Source: Chitinophagales bacterium (GTDB taxonomy: Bacteria > Bacteroidota > Bacteroidia > Chitinophagales > UBA2359). From it: a stretch of 33,878 nucleotides of DNA. The DNA lies in assembly GCA_016787295.1 (NCBI GenBank), contig JAEUUX010000091.1:1-33878 (forward strand), in the 5' to 3' direction. Both the position numbers and the translations under genes were made by a program. Below, in pieces: positions 7,535-14,851 of this stretch; position 1 is the stretch's first letter; each line of letters opens with the position of its first letter. Below the pieces are notes generated by a model. That model worked only from the letters and a program-made list of their open reading frames with translations, searched no databases and was not told the DNA's origin.

Positions 7535-8419
7535 TTATTTGGGTGTACCATCAACATCTTTGAGCAACAATTGGCGAAGGCTATCTAATTGTACTTCATT
7601 GTACTGCGGACTTTCTTCGTTCATTGGGTCGCTGTCCATGCCCGACATATCGCTTCCGAAGTCGATGGCATCGGAGCCATAGTTGGCATCTTGCAATACT
7701 TTTTCGCGCAATTCGGAGCTAACTTTTTGTTCGCCACAATCGTCACAGGGTTTGTTAGCAATAGGCGTGGCTACATCTTTTATGTTAGCCGCAGAAGATT
7801 GTGCGGGTGTGGGGAGTTCCTCATTCATCATGGTAGCGGGTTTGTTGCCTTGTTGTTTCATGGCGCTGGTAGCGGCTTTTTGGGCAGCTAATTTTTGTGC
7901 TTTTCGAGTTTCGCGAGCTAATTTTTTAGTTGTTTTGTTGGTGTTTATTGTTGTTGTGGCAAGGGGCGGTTCATCGGCTTTGCCTTTGTAGATGGGTGTT
8001 GCGGGAGCTGCTGTATTTGCAGCCACATAGTCTGGATTGGGGTATGATATTCTTTGGGTGGGAGTTTGATATGCCATATTGGTTTCGCTTGTCCACACAA
8101 TTTCATATCCCATACTGTTTAAGTTTTTCACTAAATTGGCGTTAGTGAGCAAAAATTTTAGATCAGTATTAGGTTTGGCTACTAATTTGAATTTGTGGGT
8201 GCTAATGTCCGACTCGCAACGAGCTATACCATTTTGTTGCATAAAAAATCGCACCAATTGAACAGCATCGGCTACCTGAAAAGTTGAGATGGGAGCGGTT
8301 GCTGTTTTTCTAATTTGTAGGTTTATTTGTTCATACTGAATTACCTGTGCTTTGGCGGTGTATACGTTGCAAATACACCCAAATAACAAAATGAAACCAT
8401 ATTTTGATACCGTTTTCAT
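7535..8419 (-). CDS. Secreted protein of unknown function
   Basis: 294 residues; not recognised. Residues 1-24 form a typical signal peptide (KYGFILLFGCICNVYTAKAQ), so the mature protein begins near VIQYEQINLQ. Residues 25-115 look folded (mixed hydrophobic pattern, YEIVWTSETN). Residues 120-225 are low-complexity, rich in Ala, Thr, Pro and Lys, with a basic helical stretch (KKLARETRKAQKLAAQKA). A CxxC pair (Cys225, Cys228 in PCDDCG) precedes an acidic, Met/Asp/Ser-rich C-terminus. The middle may be a flexible linker in the periplasm or at the surface. It is a single gene, converging on xerD across the GC-rich element. The upstream TACCTTCG (8494-8501, minus strand) is a near-match to the -7 consensus. 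Confidence 0.7.
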   Translation of the reverse strand: MKTVSKYGFILLFGCICNVYTAKAQVIQYEQINLQIRKTATAPISTFQVADAVQLVRFFMQQNGIARCESDISTHKFKLVAKPNTDLKFLLTNANLVKNLNSMGYEIVWTSETNMAYQTPTQRISYPNPDYVAANTAAPATPIYKGKADEPPLATTTINTNKTTKKLARETRKAQKLAAQKAATSAMKQQGNKPATMMNEELPTPAQSSAANIKDVATPIANKPCDDCGEQKVSSELREKVLQDANYGSDAIDFGSDMSGMDSDPMNEESPQYNEVQLDSLRQLLLKDVDGTPK

Positions 8420-8910
8420 ACAAAAAGGGTTTAATCTTTATTAGGCAGAAATAAGAGAATAAGGGAAAAAATGAAAATGTAACTTTTGTCATGCGAAGGT
8501 AATGTTTATTTCTGAACTAACCAAGCGTTTTTGTTTTTTTTCTGCCTATTTTGTAACATTTTTTTTTCTTACATGAAAAAAAATACCATAAAGGCACTTT
8601 TAGTGTGTTGGTGTTCCTAAAAAAGCCAATTTCTTGCATCGATAAAGTTTTCGTTTGGGAGGTAGAAAGATGTAAGGCTGGGTGTTTTATGTATAAAATT
8701 TGACAATTGTTGAACAATAACAGACGATAATTGAGCGAGTTATTGCAAGCTTTTGGGGCAACAATTATTGTGTTGTCCGAAGAAAAATCGCTAAACTTTG
8801 TTTGCTCAAAACTTGACCAAATTAGTTGTATTTTAAGGTTGGTTTTATTGTTCTTTATTTGGGAAAGTTTGTTATTTAGTTGAGTCCTTATGCCTATAGG
8901 TATGTTTTTT
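8420..8910. other. 491-base intergenic region without a recognised gene
   Basis: AT-rich, with poly-T and poly-A runs around 8530-8590. The only small frame (8517-8717, minus strand) has no database-like features and no promoter, and looks random. A weak -7-like TACCTTCG (8494-8501, minus strand) may serve the gene at 8419. The palindrome CCTATAGG (8893-8900) lies near the end of the sulfatase-like gene, without a clear terminator stem. Confidence 0.6.
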
Positions 8911-10272
8911 TCAATTTCCCGTTCCTATTTTTTCTGCAAATGTTTTGAAGTCATTGAAAATAGCGTTTAGTTTTTTTCGGCGTTCGGGATTTTTGACAGC
9001 ATCATAAATTGGATTGGCTTGGGGTACTAAGGGTTCGAATTCGGGTTCGCGTCCGCCGTCTTTGCTAATCGGAGCCCAAAGCCAATTTGTGCTTCTATAG
9101 ACGTAGCGATGCTCGCCTTCCACAAAACAAATTTGGTTGTACTTGTACTGTGGTAGTGTTTTTCCTTTGTTGTTGTACCAATAGCTTTGTAATACCGACA
9201 CGGACTCTTCGGGATACTTGAGCAAGGAAGCCCCTGCTCCTATACCACAGCTATCCAGAATGGTAGCATACAAATCTTTTGTATTGACAGGCATAGCAAG
9301 GCTTTGAGGCTGTAGATTATCGTCGGGTGGGAGTATCATCAAAGGCACTTTGTTGCCTCCGTCTGTAACATTCGAAAAATGATATAGCCAACCTTGGTCG
9401 CCAAAGTTGTCGCCATGGTCAGAACCGAAAACCACCATGTTTTCTTGGTCGCGATGCACTTCTTCGGTAAAACGGTTGATAGCTGGAGCAATAATCTCCC
9501 AACTTTTTCGCTGCCGTTCGCGCAGCACTTTCAGCATTTCGGGTTTGATGCCCAATTTTCCTGTTGTCAAAAAAGTTTGATTGATGGTATTGAACAAAGC
9601 CGAACTTTCGCGCAAACGATTAACCATACCATCGGCAGACATCTCCAAAGTTGCGCCGACATGATACGGAAAATGCGACTCCATAAGGTTGAGAAAAATA
9701 AAACATTTCTCATTTTTGGCATCATGTTGTGCAATGATTTTGCGGGCTTCGTTAAAAACGTCTTCGTGAGTCAATTGTAACCATGTTTTTTGCATTTCTA
9801 TGTCTTCGCTTAACTTTTGGGCAATCAAATCTTTGGAGAATATCATACGGCGAAGGCGTGGTTTGCTTATCAATAACAAAAACTGTTGCAAACGGTTGAA
9901 ATGCGCGGGAACAATTTTCCATATTTTGCGAATTTCATCGAAACCTCTATGCAAACCAAAAACATCGGTCGTTGCCACATTTGCAGTCACCTGATAGGTA
10001 TGATAGCCAATGGCTTTTAGGCGTTCGGCAAGGGTAGGTACATCGGTTCGAACATAGCGTGTTTGGCTCGTTGCGCCGTGTTGATGCGGCATTAAGCCCG
10101 TAAACAAAGAAGCTGTTGCGGGCAAAGTCCAGCAACCACTCGAACGAGCTTGGGTATATTGAATGGCTTTTTGCTCAAAGTAGGGCAACAAAGTAGTATT
10201 GTTCCGATAAACAGCATCGTGACGCAAACTATCGGCTATTATAACAACAATATGGCGTGGTGGATTCATCAA
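8911..10272 (-). CDS. Sulfatase-superfamily (alkaline phosphatase fold) hydrolase or transferase with non-canonical active site
   Basis: 453 residues. The N-terminal metal-binding strand HIVVIIADSLRHDAV carries Asp14. The distal metal motif is VVFGSDHGDNFGDQG (Asp285, His286), with HFSNVTDGGNKVPLMI further on. At the position of the sulfatase C-x-P-S-R signature the protein reads CWTLPATASLFTG: Thr49 lies two residues before Pro51, where the formylglycine Cys should be. It is therefore unlikely to be a formylglycine sulfatase. Thr nucleophiles occur in phosphotransferase and phosphodiesterase members of the superfamily, but the substrate cannot be read from the sequence. There is no signal peptide or membrane segment, so it is probably cytoplasmic. 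It is a single gene, divergent from nfu. The start just follows a TACTTTTG element. Confidence 0.85.
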   Translation of the reverse strand: MMNPPRHIVVIIADSLRHDAVYRNNTTLLPYFEQKAIQYTQARSSGCWTLPATASLFTGLMPHQHGATSQTRYVRTDVPTLAERLKAIGYHTYQVTANVATTDVFGLHRGFDEIRKIWKIVPAHFNRLQQFLLLISKPRLRRMIFSKDLIAQKLSEDIEMQKTWLQLTHEDVFNEARKIIAQHDAKNEKCFIFLNLMESHFPYHVGATLEMSADGMVNRLRESSALFNTINQTFLTTGKLGIKPEMLKVLRERQRKSWEIIAPAINRFTEEVHRDQENMVVFGSDHGDNFGDQGWLYHFSNVTDGGNKVPLMILPPDDNLQPQSLAMPVNTKDLYATILDSCGIGAGASLLKYPEESVSVLQSYWYNNKGKTLPQYKYNQICFVEGEHRYVYRSTNWLWAPISKDGGREPEFEPLVPQANPIYDAVKNPERRKKLNAIFNDFKTFAEKIGTGN

Positions 10273-10300
10273 TTTGTTCAGTTTGTGTTTTTTTAAGCCG

Positions 10301-10308
10301 CAAAAGTA
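10301..10308 (-). promoter_or_regulatory. -7 element of the sulfatase-like gene
   Basis: TACTTTTG on the minus strand fits TAnnTTTG and lies 28 bases before the ATG at 10272. No clear -33 TTTG is seen. Confidence 0.5.
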
Positions 10309-10396
10309 CTAAAAAAACAGCTAAAAACACTCTTTATCCCACTGCGAAACTATAAATGCTACTTAAAATAATGCTTATAAGCACAAAAAAAGTTTT

Positions 10397-10432
10397 TTTG
10401 TACTATTTTTAAACAATTTTGCCGTACCTTTG
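10397..10432 (+). promoter_or_regulatory. Promoter of the Nfu gene
   Basis: TTTG (10397-10400) and TACCTTTG (10425-10432) with 24 bases between. The element lies 34 bases before the ATG at 10467. It rules out the in-frame upstream start at 10419, which would be mostly untranscribed. Confidence 0.72.
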
Positions 10433-10466
10433 TTGTCTATTATTTATCACCTCATCAAAAAAAAGT

Positions 10467-11075
10467 ATGACACAAAATTCTATAGTCAGTATCTATTCGG
10501 AAGCGACCCCGAATCCCGATACCATGAAATTCGTTTTGAACCGTTTATTATTTGCGCACCAAAGCGCCGATTTTCCTACGGAAGAAGAAGCGGCTATTGC
10601 TTCGCCTTTAGCTGCGGCTTTGTTCCACAATTTCTCCTACGTGAATGGCGTGTTTATCATGAATAACTTTTTGACCATTACTAAAAAAACAGACCAAGAA
10701 TGGTTTGAACTTATTCCTGATTTGCGCGAGTTTATTCGCAACTATATTGCCGATGGAGGAGAAGTTATTGACGAATCCTTGTTGCAAGAAAAACTGTCAG
10801 CCAATAGTAGTGTTGGTGCCAATGCCATTCATGAGAACGACGACGAAGTGGTGCGAAAAATCAAAGAAATTATTGCCAAATATGTGCAACCTGCTGTGGA
10901 AATGGACGGCGGCACGATTGTCTACCGCGATTTTACCAACGGCATTGTTACGCTTGGTATGCAAGGCTCGTGTAGTGGTTGTCCGTCATCTACGGTTACG
11001 CTCAAATCGGGCATCGAAGGACTCTTGAAACGCATGGTGCCAGAAGTGTCCTCTGTTGAGGCAGAGGCAATGTAG
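10467..11075 (+). CDS. Nfu-type iron-sulfur cluster scaffold/carrier protein
   Basis: 202 residues. The N-terminal Nfu_N domain (about 5-92) has the hallmark EATPNPDTMKF. A linker follows (about 93-125), then a C-terminal NifU-like domain (126-195) with KYVQPAVEMDGG and the cluster-binding CSGC motif (Cys169, Cys172) in GSCSGCPSSTVTLK. Known family members assemble or transfer [4Fe-4S] clusters to client apoproteins in the cytoplasm. The promoter position fixes the start at MTQNSIV. It is monocistronic, with a long terminator hairpin 24 bases after the stop. One plausible local client is the Fe-S serine dehydratase at 18978-20372, but co-location alone does not show this. Confidence 0.93.
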   Translation: MTQNSIVSIYSEATPNPDTMKFVLNRLLFAHQSADFPTEEEAAIASPLAAALFHNFSYVNGVFIMNNFLTITKKTDQEWFELIPDLREFIRNYIADGGEVIDESLLQEKLSANSSVGANAIHENDDEVVRKIKEIIAKYVQPAVEMDGGTIVYRDFTNGIVTLGMQGSCSGCPSSTVTLKSGIEGLLKRMVPEVSSVEAEAM

Positions 11076-11099
11076 CCGTTTTTTTGCTGTGTTTTGTAA

Positions 11100-11140
11100 A
11101 ACAAACTCCGTTCTGATAATAGGTCAGAACGGAGTTTGTT
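11100..11140 (+). terminator. Terminator of the Nfu gene
   Basis: A perfect 17-bp stem (11100-11116 with 11124-11140; core CTCCGTTCTGA / TCAGAACGGAG) and a 7-base loop, starting 24 bases after the stop. The following T-tract is weak. Its core resembles the terminator at 16858-16896. Confidence 0.8.
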
Positions 11141-11236
11141 GTTTATAATCTCAAATAATTGGTTTTACCTACTGTGGCGTTTTTTGCATAACGGTTTTAC
11201 AAAAAATCTAATTAATTTCGGCAGTCACTTTGATAA

Positions 11237-11490
11237 CAGCAGAGTAGAGACCAAGTAGCTGAAGACGAACTTTTGTTTGAAAGTGAACAATTGCAGATGA
11301 GTCTGTCTCCTAATCCTACCTGCAACGAAGTAACTTTGCACTACGAAAGTGGTGATAATCAATCTTTGCAACTGCATATCTATAACCTAATGGGGCGGTT
11401 GCAATATGAACAAAACTTGTCTGCGACTAATCCACCACTTTCAAATCAACCTACATCAATATCCCGCAAGGATTTAAATGTCATGTCATA
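11237..11490 (+). pseudogene. Remnant of a T9SS type A sorting domain (C-terminal fragment)
   Basis: After a TAA (11234-11236) the frame reads through ESEQLQMSLSPNPTCNEVTL...LHIYNLMGRLQYEQNLS. This matches the T9SS Por-secretion tail (SPNPT...V..L, then an IYN..G strand). Near 11455 the expected closing strand shifts to another frame (INIPQGFKCHVIKTPS, like the usual IPQGxYxVxIK), while the original frame continues as unrelated sequence to TAA at 11488. So it has no proper start, no catalytic or repeat part upstream and a frameshift: the tail end of a lost secreted protein. A terminator hairpin right after it is probably the old gene's own. The only start in frame is a TTG at 11273. Confidence 0.75.
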
Positions 11491-11535
11491 AAAACCCCCT
11501 CCGTACTAAATTGATTAGGTATGGAGGGGGTTTTT
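11490..11535 (+). terminator. Intrinsic terminator after the T9SS remnant
   Basis: The stem AAAAACCCCCTCCGTAC (11490-11506) pairs with GTATGGAGGGGGTTTTT (11519-11535), with one G-T pair and a 12-base loop, ending in T5. It is a strong canonical hairpin. Confidence 0.88.
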
Positions 11536-11670
11536 GTTATAAGATGTGTTGTATCCAAACAAAATGTACGATGTTTAGATTTGTAAATAGGCAAACAGGC
11601 TTTCAATTTGTTGTAGATAGCGCAAATTTTCAATAACAAAAAACTTCACGGATTTAAAGTCTTCGGGGGA

Positions 11671-11702
11671 TTGTGATATTAATAAAAAAACACCTATCTT
11701 TG
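11671..11702 (+). promoter_or_regulatory. Promoter of the DNA glycosylase gene
   Basis: TATCTTTG (11695-11702) is a perfect -7 element 19 bases before the ATG. TTG at 11671-11673 (ATTG) is an imperfect -33 match, 21 bases upstream. Confidence 0.7.
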
Positions 11703-11721
11703 CGAAGGAAAACAAACAAAT

Positions 11722-12324
11722 ATGCCAACAAAACTTCCGCCCGCTTTTTATCAACAAGATGATGTTGTGTCTATTGCACGGCAACTTCTTGGTAAGCGAC
11801 TTTGCACCTACATCGATGGACAAATTACGGCAGGTATGATAGTAGAAACAGAAGCTTATCGAGCGCCAGAAGACCCTGCTTCACATGCCCACAACTATCG
11901 TCGCACCCACCGCAACGAAGCTATGTATTTGCAAGGAGGTATGAGCTATGTTTATCTTATTTATGGTATCTACAAATTGTTCAATGTGGTGACCAATAGC
12001 CAAGATATACCTCATGCAGTTCTTATTCGCGCCATCGAGCCATTGGAAGGTATAACCACCATGCTACAACGCCGACAATTGCCGAAGATTCAAACCCGTC
12101 TTAGTGCAGGACCGGGAGTGTTGGGTCAAGCCTTGGGTATTGATCTTTGCCATTCTGGTATCGATTTACAAGGCAACACTATTTGGATTAGCCCTTATCA
12201 AGAAATCGAAGCTGACCACATTGTGGCAAGTCCACGCATAGGGTTGGGCAAAAGCGTAACGGAACCTTATTTTTCTATGCCCTGGCGTTTTCATATCAAA
12301 GACAATTGTTGGGTAAGCAAATGA
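11722..12324 (+). CDS. mpg: 3-methyladenine DNA glycosylase, AAG/MPG family
   Basis: 200 residues, normal for the compact bacterial AAG fold. It acts in base-excision repair by removing alkylated purines. Recognisable blocks in order: LLGKRLC, MIVETEAYRAPEDPASHA (39-56, holding the catalytic Glu region and metal-free active site of the family), NEAMYLQGGMSYVYLIYGIYK (65-85), AVLIRAIEPLEG (99-110, conserved Arg103) and SAGPGVLGQALGI (128-140). These align by eye to human AAG (GRIVETEAY, LLRALEPLEG, GPGKLCQAL). The ATG follows the -7 element closely. The gene is monocistronic and convergent with the DivIC-like gene. No clear terminator was seen in the 109-base gap, only short hairpins near 12395-12423. 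Confidence 0.95.
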   Translation: MPTKLPPAFYQQDDVVSIARQLLGKRLCTYIDGQITAGMIVETEAYRAPEDPASHAHNYRRTHRNEAMYLQGGMSYVYLIYGIYKLFNVVTNSQDIPHAVLIRAIEPLEGITTMLQRRQLPKIQTRLSAGPGVLGQALGIDLCHSGIDLQGNTIWISPYQEIEADHIVASPRIGLGKSVTEPYFSMPWRFHIKDNCWVSK

Positions 12325-12433
12325 ACAATAGGATTTCTATATTTTTGCATATCACTGTATTGGCTTTGGTCTTATTGCATAAACACAAAAAAACACAAAA
12401 CCTTTTGTAACGTTATTGATAACCAGTTCTCTA

Positions 12434-12727
12434 TCAGTTATTTTCTTCCACCACAAAAACATCTTCATTATGGTGTTTCATAAGATAATGTTCGCGTGCA
12501 AATTTTTCTTTTGTGGCGGCGTTGGTCTCTAACTCTTCGAGGGCTTGCTCTATACTTTGGATTTCTTGTTCATAATAAGTCGACTTTAGTTGTAGTTGTT
12601 CTATTTGTTGGCTTACTTTCCATTGATTCCACAAGCTATTGCTATCGAAAAACAACATCCAAAAACTAAACAGAACTGCCGCCAAAGCATAACGATTGGT
12701 CAATAGACGGAATAGATAGGGAGGCAT
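12434..12727 (-). CDS. DivIC/FtsB-like septum formation initiator
   Basis: 97 residues with the size and layout of the DivIC/FtsB family: a short cytoplasmic N-terminus, one membrane segment (about 13-28, ALAAVLFSFWMLFF), a periplasmic coiled coil (about 35-72, QQIEQLQLKSTYYEQEIQSI) and the family's C-terminal block REHYLMKHHNEDVFVVEE. Known role: a small bitopic protein of the divisome that bridges FtsL and FtsQ and helps activate septal wall synthesis. The start codon is the first ATG of the open frame. Its promoter may be the minus-strand TATCTTTG at 12844-12851, about 115 bases upstream. Confidence 0.88.
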   Translation of the reverse strand: MPPYLFRLLTNRYALAAVLFSFWMLFFDSNSLWNQWKVSQQIEQLQLKSTYYEQEIQSIEQALEELETNAATKEKFAREHYLMKHHNEDVFVVEENN

Positions 12728-12792
12728 AAAAAATAAATCTTGTTAAAAAAAGTAAAATAATAGCTCAAACAGTCATTGCTAAATAATAAATC

Positions 12793-12853
12793 TGTATCTT
12801 TGCCGTTCCAAATAAGAAAAAAGGCTTTTAGCTGTTTGCGGTGCAAAGATACA
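12793..12853. promoter_or_regulatory. Facing -7 elements within an 11-bp inverted repeat
   Basis: TGTATCTTTGC (12793-12803) and GCAAAGATACA (12843-12853) are exact inverted copies 39 bases apart, and each contains TATCTTTG. The minus-strand copy points to the DivIC-like gene. The plus-strand copy points into DNA with no clear gene. The -33 matches are poor for both (plus strand: TTG at 12776-12778, 16 bases away). Confidence 0.5.
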
Positions 12854-13122
12854 AAAAAAAACTCCAATGAACGGTGGAATTTCTATTCAACCGATTTTTT
12901 CTCTGCAAGGACGCAAAATACGGCAAAATACTTTTTCTGTTGTTATGCTTGCTTATGCAACATTGCCAATATGCAAGCCCGACAATTAGATGGCTGATTT
13001 TCAGGTGATTATAAATAAAAAATACAATAATTCAAATAAATCATGGTAGAGATTGTGAAAAAAAATAGGCTAACTTTTCTATTTTTTTTGACAAAATGAT
13101 GACATACTGGCTGATTAGGTTG

Positions 13123-13130
13123 TATCTTTG
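13123..13130 (+). promoter_or_regulatory. -7 element of the second di-heme peroxidase gene
   Basis: A perfect TATCTTTG, giving a leader of roughly 115 bases before the ATG at 13254. No TTTG at the right distance is seen. Confidence 0.6.
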
Positions 13131-13253
13131 TGCTGGTTTGGGGCTATTAACAAGAGAAACCCACACGATTTGGCACATAATTTGGATATAAACTTGCTGA
13201 TAGTTGCCCAACCTATCAAAACCTATTTTGTCATTTTTTTAATCTCCTTTATC

Positions 13254-14624
13254 ATGAAAAAGCAATCCTTGTTAACCTCTCTTATCTTTGTTAGTTTATT
13301 GTTATCGATAACAAGTTGTAATAGAGAGGACGACCCTTATTCAGACCTTAGTAGCTTAGACCGCGAAATTATGTTACTTCTTGAAAAAGCAGCACCCAAC
13401 AAAAATATAGACTATTTTTTGCTCCCCGAAAGCACCGATTTTAGTACTATTCCACAAGACCCTAACAATCCGCTTACTGCCGAAAAAGTAGCACTCGGAC
13501 GTTTGTTGTTCCATGAAACAGGTTTAGCACTCAATCCCAAATTGCCTGAAGGCATGAAAACCTATTCTTGTGCCAGTTGTCACCACAGTAAAGCAGGTTT
13601 TCAGGCTTGTTTGCCTCAAGGCGTTGGCGAAGGCGGGCAGGGATTTGGCATCACAGGCGAAGGTCGTTCCCAAAATGCCAGTTATGCCGATACAGAAATT
13701 GATGTACAACCGCTTCGAACACCTTCCGCGCTAAATGTTGCCTATCAGACCAATATACTCTGGAACGGACAATTTGGTGCAACGGGTGTCAATATCGGCA
13801 CAGAGGCTAATTGGACAACTGGTACTCCCAAAGAAAAAAACTTTTTGGGTTTTGAAGGAACAGAAACCCAAGCAATTGCAGGTATGGGCGTACATCGTCT
13901 GAACATTGACCAAAATTTCGTAACCCAATATCCCGAATATAAAGCATTGTTTAATGCTGCTTTTAGCAACTTGCCTGCCAATGAACGTGTAAGTGTTAAA
14001 ACAGCAGGCTTGGCTATTGCTGCATATGAACGCACCTTATTGGCAAACCAAGCACCTTTTCAACGTTGGTTAAAAGGCGATTATAATGCCATGACTGACC
14101 GTCAACGTCTTGGTGCTATGTATTTCTTTGGGCAAGCCAACTGCGTGTCGTGTCACACAGGACCTGCCCTCAACAAAATGGATTTCTATGCCTTGGGTAT
14201 GAACAACCTCAACCATGGCAATTATGGCAATGTAGTTAATGTGAACGACCAACAACCCGACCATAAAGGACGCGGTGGGTTTACAGGTAAAGCAGAAGAT
14301 ATGTACAAATTTAAAGTACCGCAAATCTACAACCTAAAAACATCACCTTTCTATGGACATGGAGCCTCTTTCATATCTATAGAGTCTATTGTTCGCTACA
14401 AAAACAATGCCGTAGCCGAAAATTCTATTGTTCCCCAAAGCCAATTGGCACCCGAATTTGAACCTTTGCATTTGACTGATAATCAAATCAAAGCCATTGC
14501 AGATTTTATTGAAAACGCGCTATATGACCCCAACCTAAACCGATATGTCCCCACAGCTTTGCCCACAGGACAGTGTTTTCCTAATAACGATACACAATCG
14601 CGCATCGATTTAGGTTGCCTATAA
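13254..14624 (+). CDS. Di-heme cytochrome c peroxidase, lipoprotein
   Basis: 456 residues from ATG 13254; an upstream in-frame start would overlap the -7 element. Residues 1-21 form a lipoprotein signal ending in the lipobox ITSC, with Cys22 the likely lipidated residue. Heme motifs are CASCH (106-110) and CVSCH (297-301). Family landmarks are ALGRLLFHETGLA, RTPSALNVAYQTNILWNGQF (the DNR-type block) and SPFYGHGASFISIESIVRY, which corresponds to the HDGRF block of MauG-like proteins. The predicted role is periplasmic or membrane-anchored peroxide reduction using electrons from cytochrome c. The region between the hemes (111-160) has an insertion (KAGFQACLPQGVGEGGQGF). It differs from the peroxidase at 4755-6125 in anchoring and in lacking a PKD tail. 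Confidence 0.92.
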   Translation: MKKQSLLTSLIFVSLLLSITSCNREDDPYSDLSSLDREIMLLLEKAAPNKNIDYFLLPESTDFSTIPQDPNNPLTAEKVALGRLLFHETGLALNPKLPEGMKTYSCASCHHSKAGFQACLPQGVGEGGQGFGITGEGRSQNASYADTEIDVQPLRTPSALNVAYQTNILWNGQFGATGVNIGTEANWTTGTPKEKNFLGFEGTETQAIAGMGVHRLNIDQNFVTQYPEYKALFNAAFSNLPANERVSVKTAGLAIAAYERTLLANQAPFQRWLKGDYNAMTDRQRLGAMYFFGQANCVSCHTGPALNKMDFYALGMNNLNHGNYGNVVNVNDQQPDHKGRGGFTGKAEDMYKFKVPQIYNLKTSPFYGHGASFISIESIVRYKNNAVAENSIVPQSQLAPEFEPLHLTDNQIKAIADFIENALYDPNLNRYVPTALPTGQCFPNNDTQSRIDLGCL

Positions 14625-14646
14625 AAAGTATAGGTAGAAAATAGAC

Positions 14647-14800
14647 AAAAAGCGTTTTCTGTTATAGTGTTTAACAAAAAAACATTTAGAACAAATACTG
14701 CAAATACAATTAATTGTTGTAAATAAGATGCCTAACCATCGAGTTTTGTAACCAAGTTACAGCAAGATGTAGGTATTATTATATCCAGAAAACGCTTTTT
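14647..14800 (+). other. Long-range 15-bp inverted repeat ending in a T-run, between the peroxidase and TPR genes
   Basis: AAAAAGCGTTTTCTG (14647-14661) and CAGAAAACGCTTTTT (14786-14800) are perfect complements separated by 124 bases and followed by TTATTTTTTT. The spacer has its own small inverted repeats: ACAATTAATTGT (palindrome, near 14705-14716) and GTAAC-CAA-GTTAC (14748-14760). It starts 22 bases after the peroxidase stop and ends 51 bases before the TPR start. No TAnnTTTG promoter was seen for the TPR gene, so this could be a terminator with a large structured loop, an attenuator or a small RNA. Confidence 0.6.
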
Positions 14801-14851
14801 TATTTTTTTAAGCCATCCCAAGCTTTTTATCACCTATTCCAAAACCTATCC

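Larger units (their letters stand above)
12728..13253. other. 526-base intergenic region with promoter-like elements but no convincing gene
   Basis: AT-rich. It holds facing TATCTTTG elements (12795-12802 plus strand, 12844-12851 minus strand) and a third at 13123-13130 before the peroxidase gene. A 73-codon frame (12776-12997) begins with TTG upstream of the plus-strand element and has no recognisable features, so I do not call it. The stretch 12854-13080 is otherwise unexplained. Confidence 0.6.

Noticed and set aside
8517-8717. 66-residue minus-strand gene
   Set aside because: No promoter, no family features and low-complexity composition; probably chance.
10419-10466. Longer N-terminus for the Nfu protein
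   Set aside because: The -7 element TACCTTTG lies inside this stretch, and family members begin at the EATPNPDTMKF region.
12395-12423. Terminator between the glycosylase and the DivIC-like gene
   Set aside because: Only 5-6-bp stems (ACAAAA/TTTTGT and GTTAT/ATAAC) without T-tracts; too weak to call.
12776-12997. 73-residue plus-strand gene
   Set aside because: TTG start upstream of the nearest promoter element, odd composition and no recognisable motif.
13128-13253. Longer N-terminus for the lipoprotein peroxidase
   Set aside because: Starts within the -7 element, and the lipoprotein signal begins cleanly at 13254.
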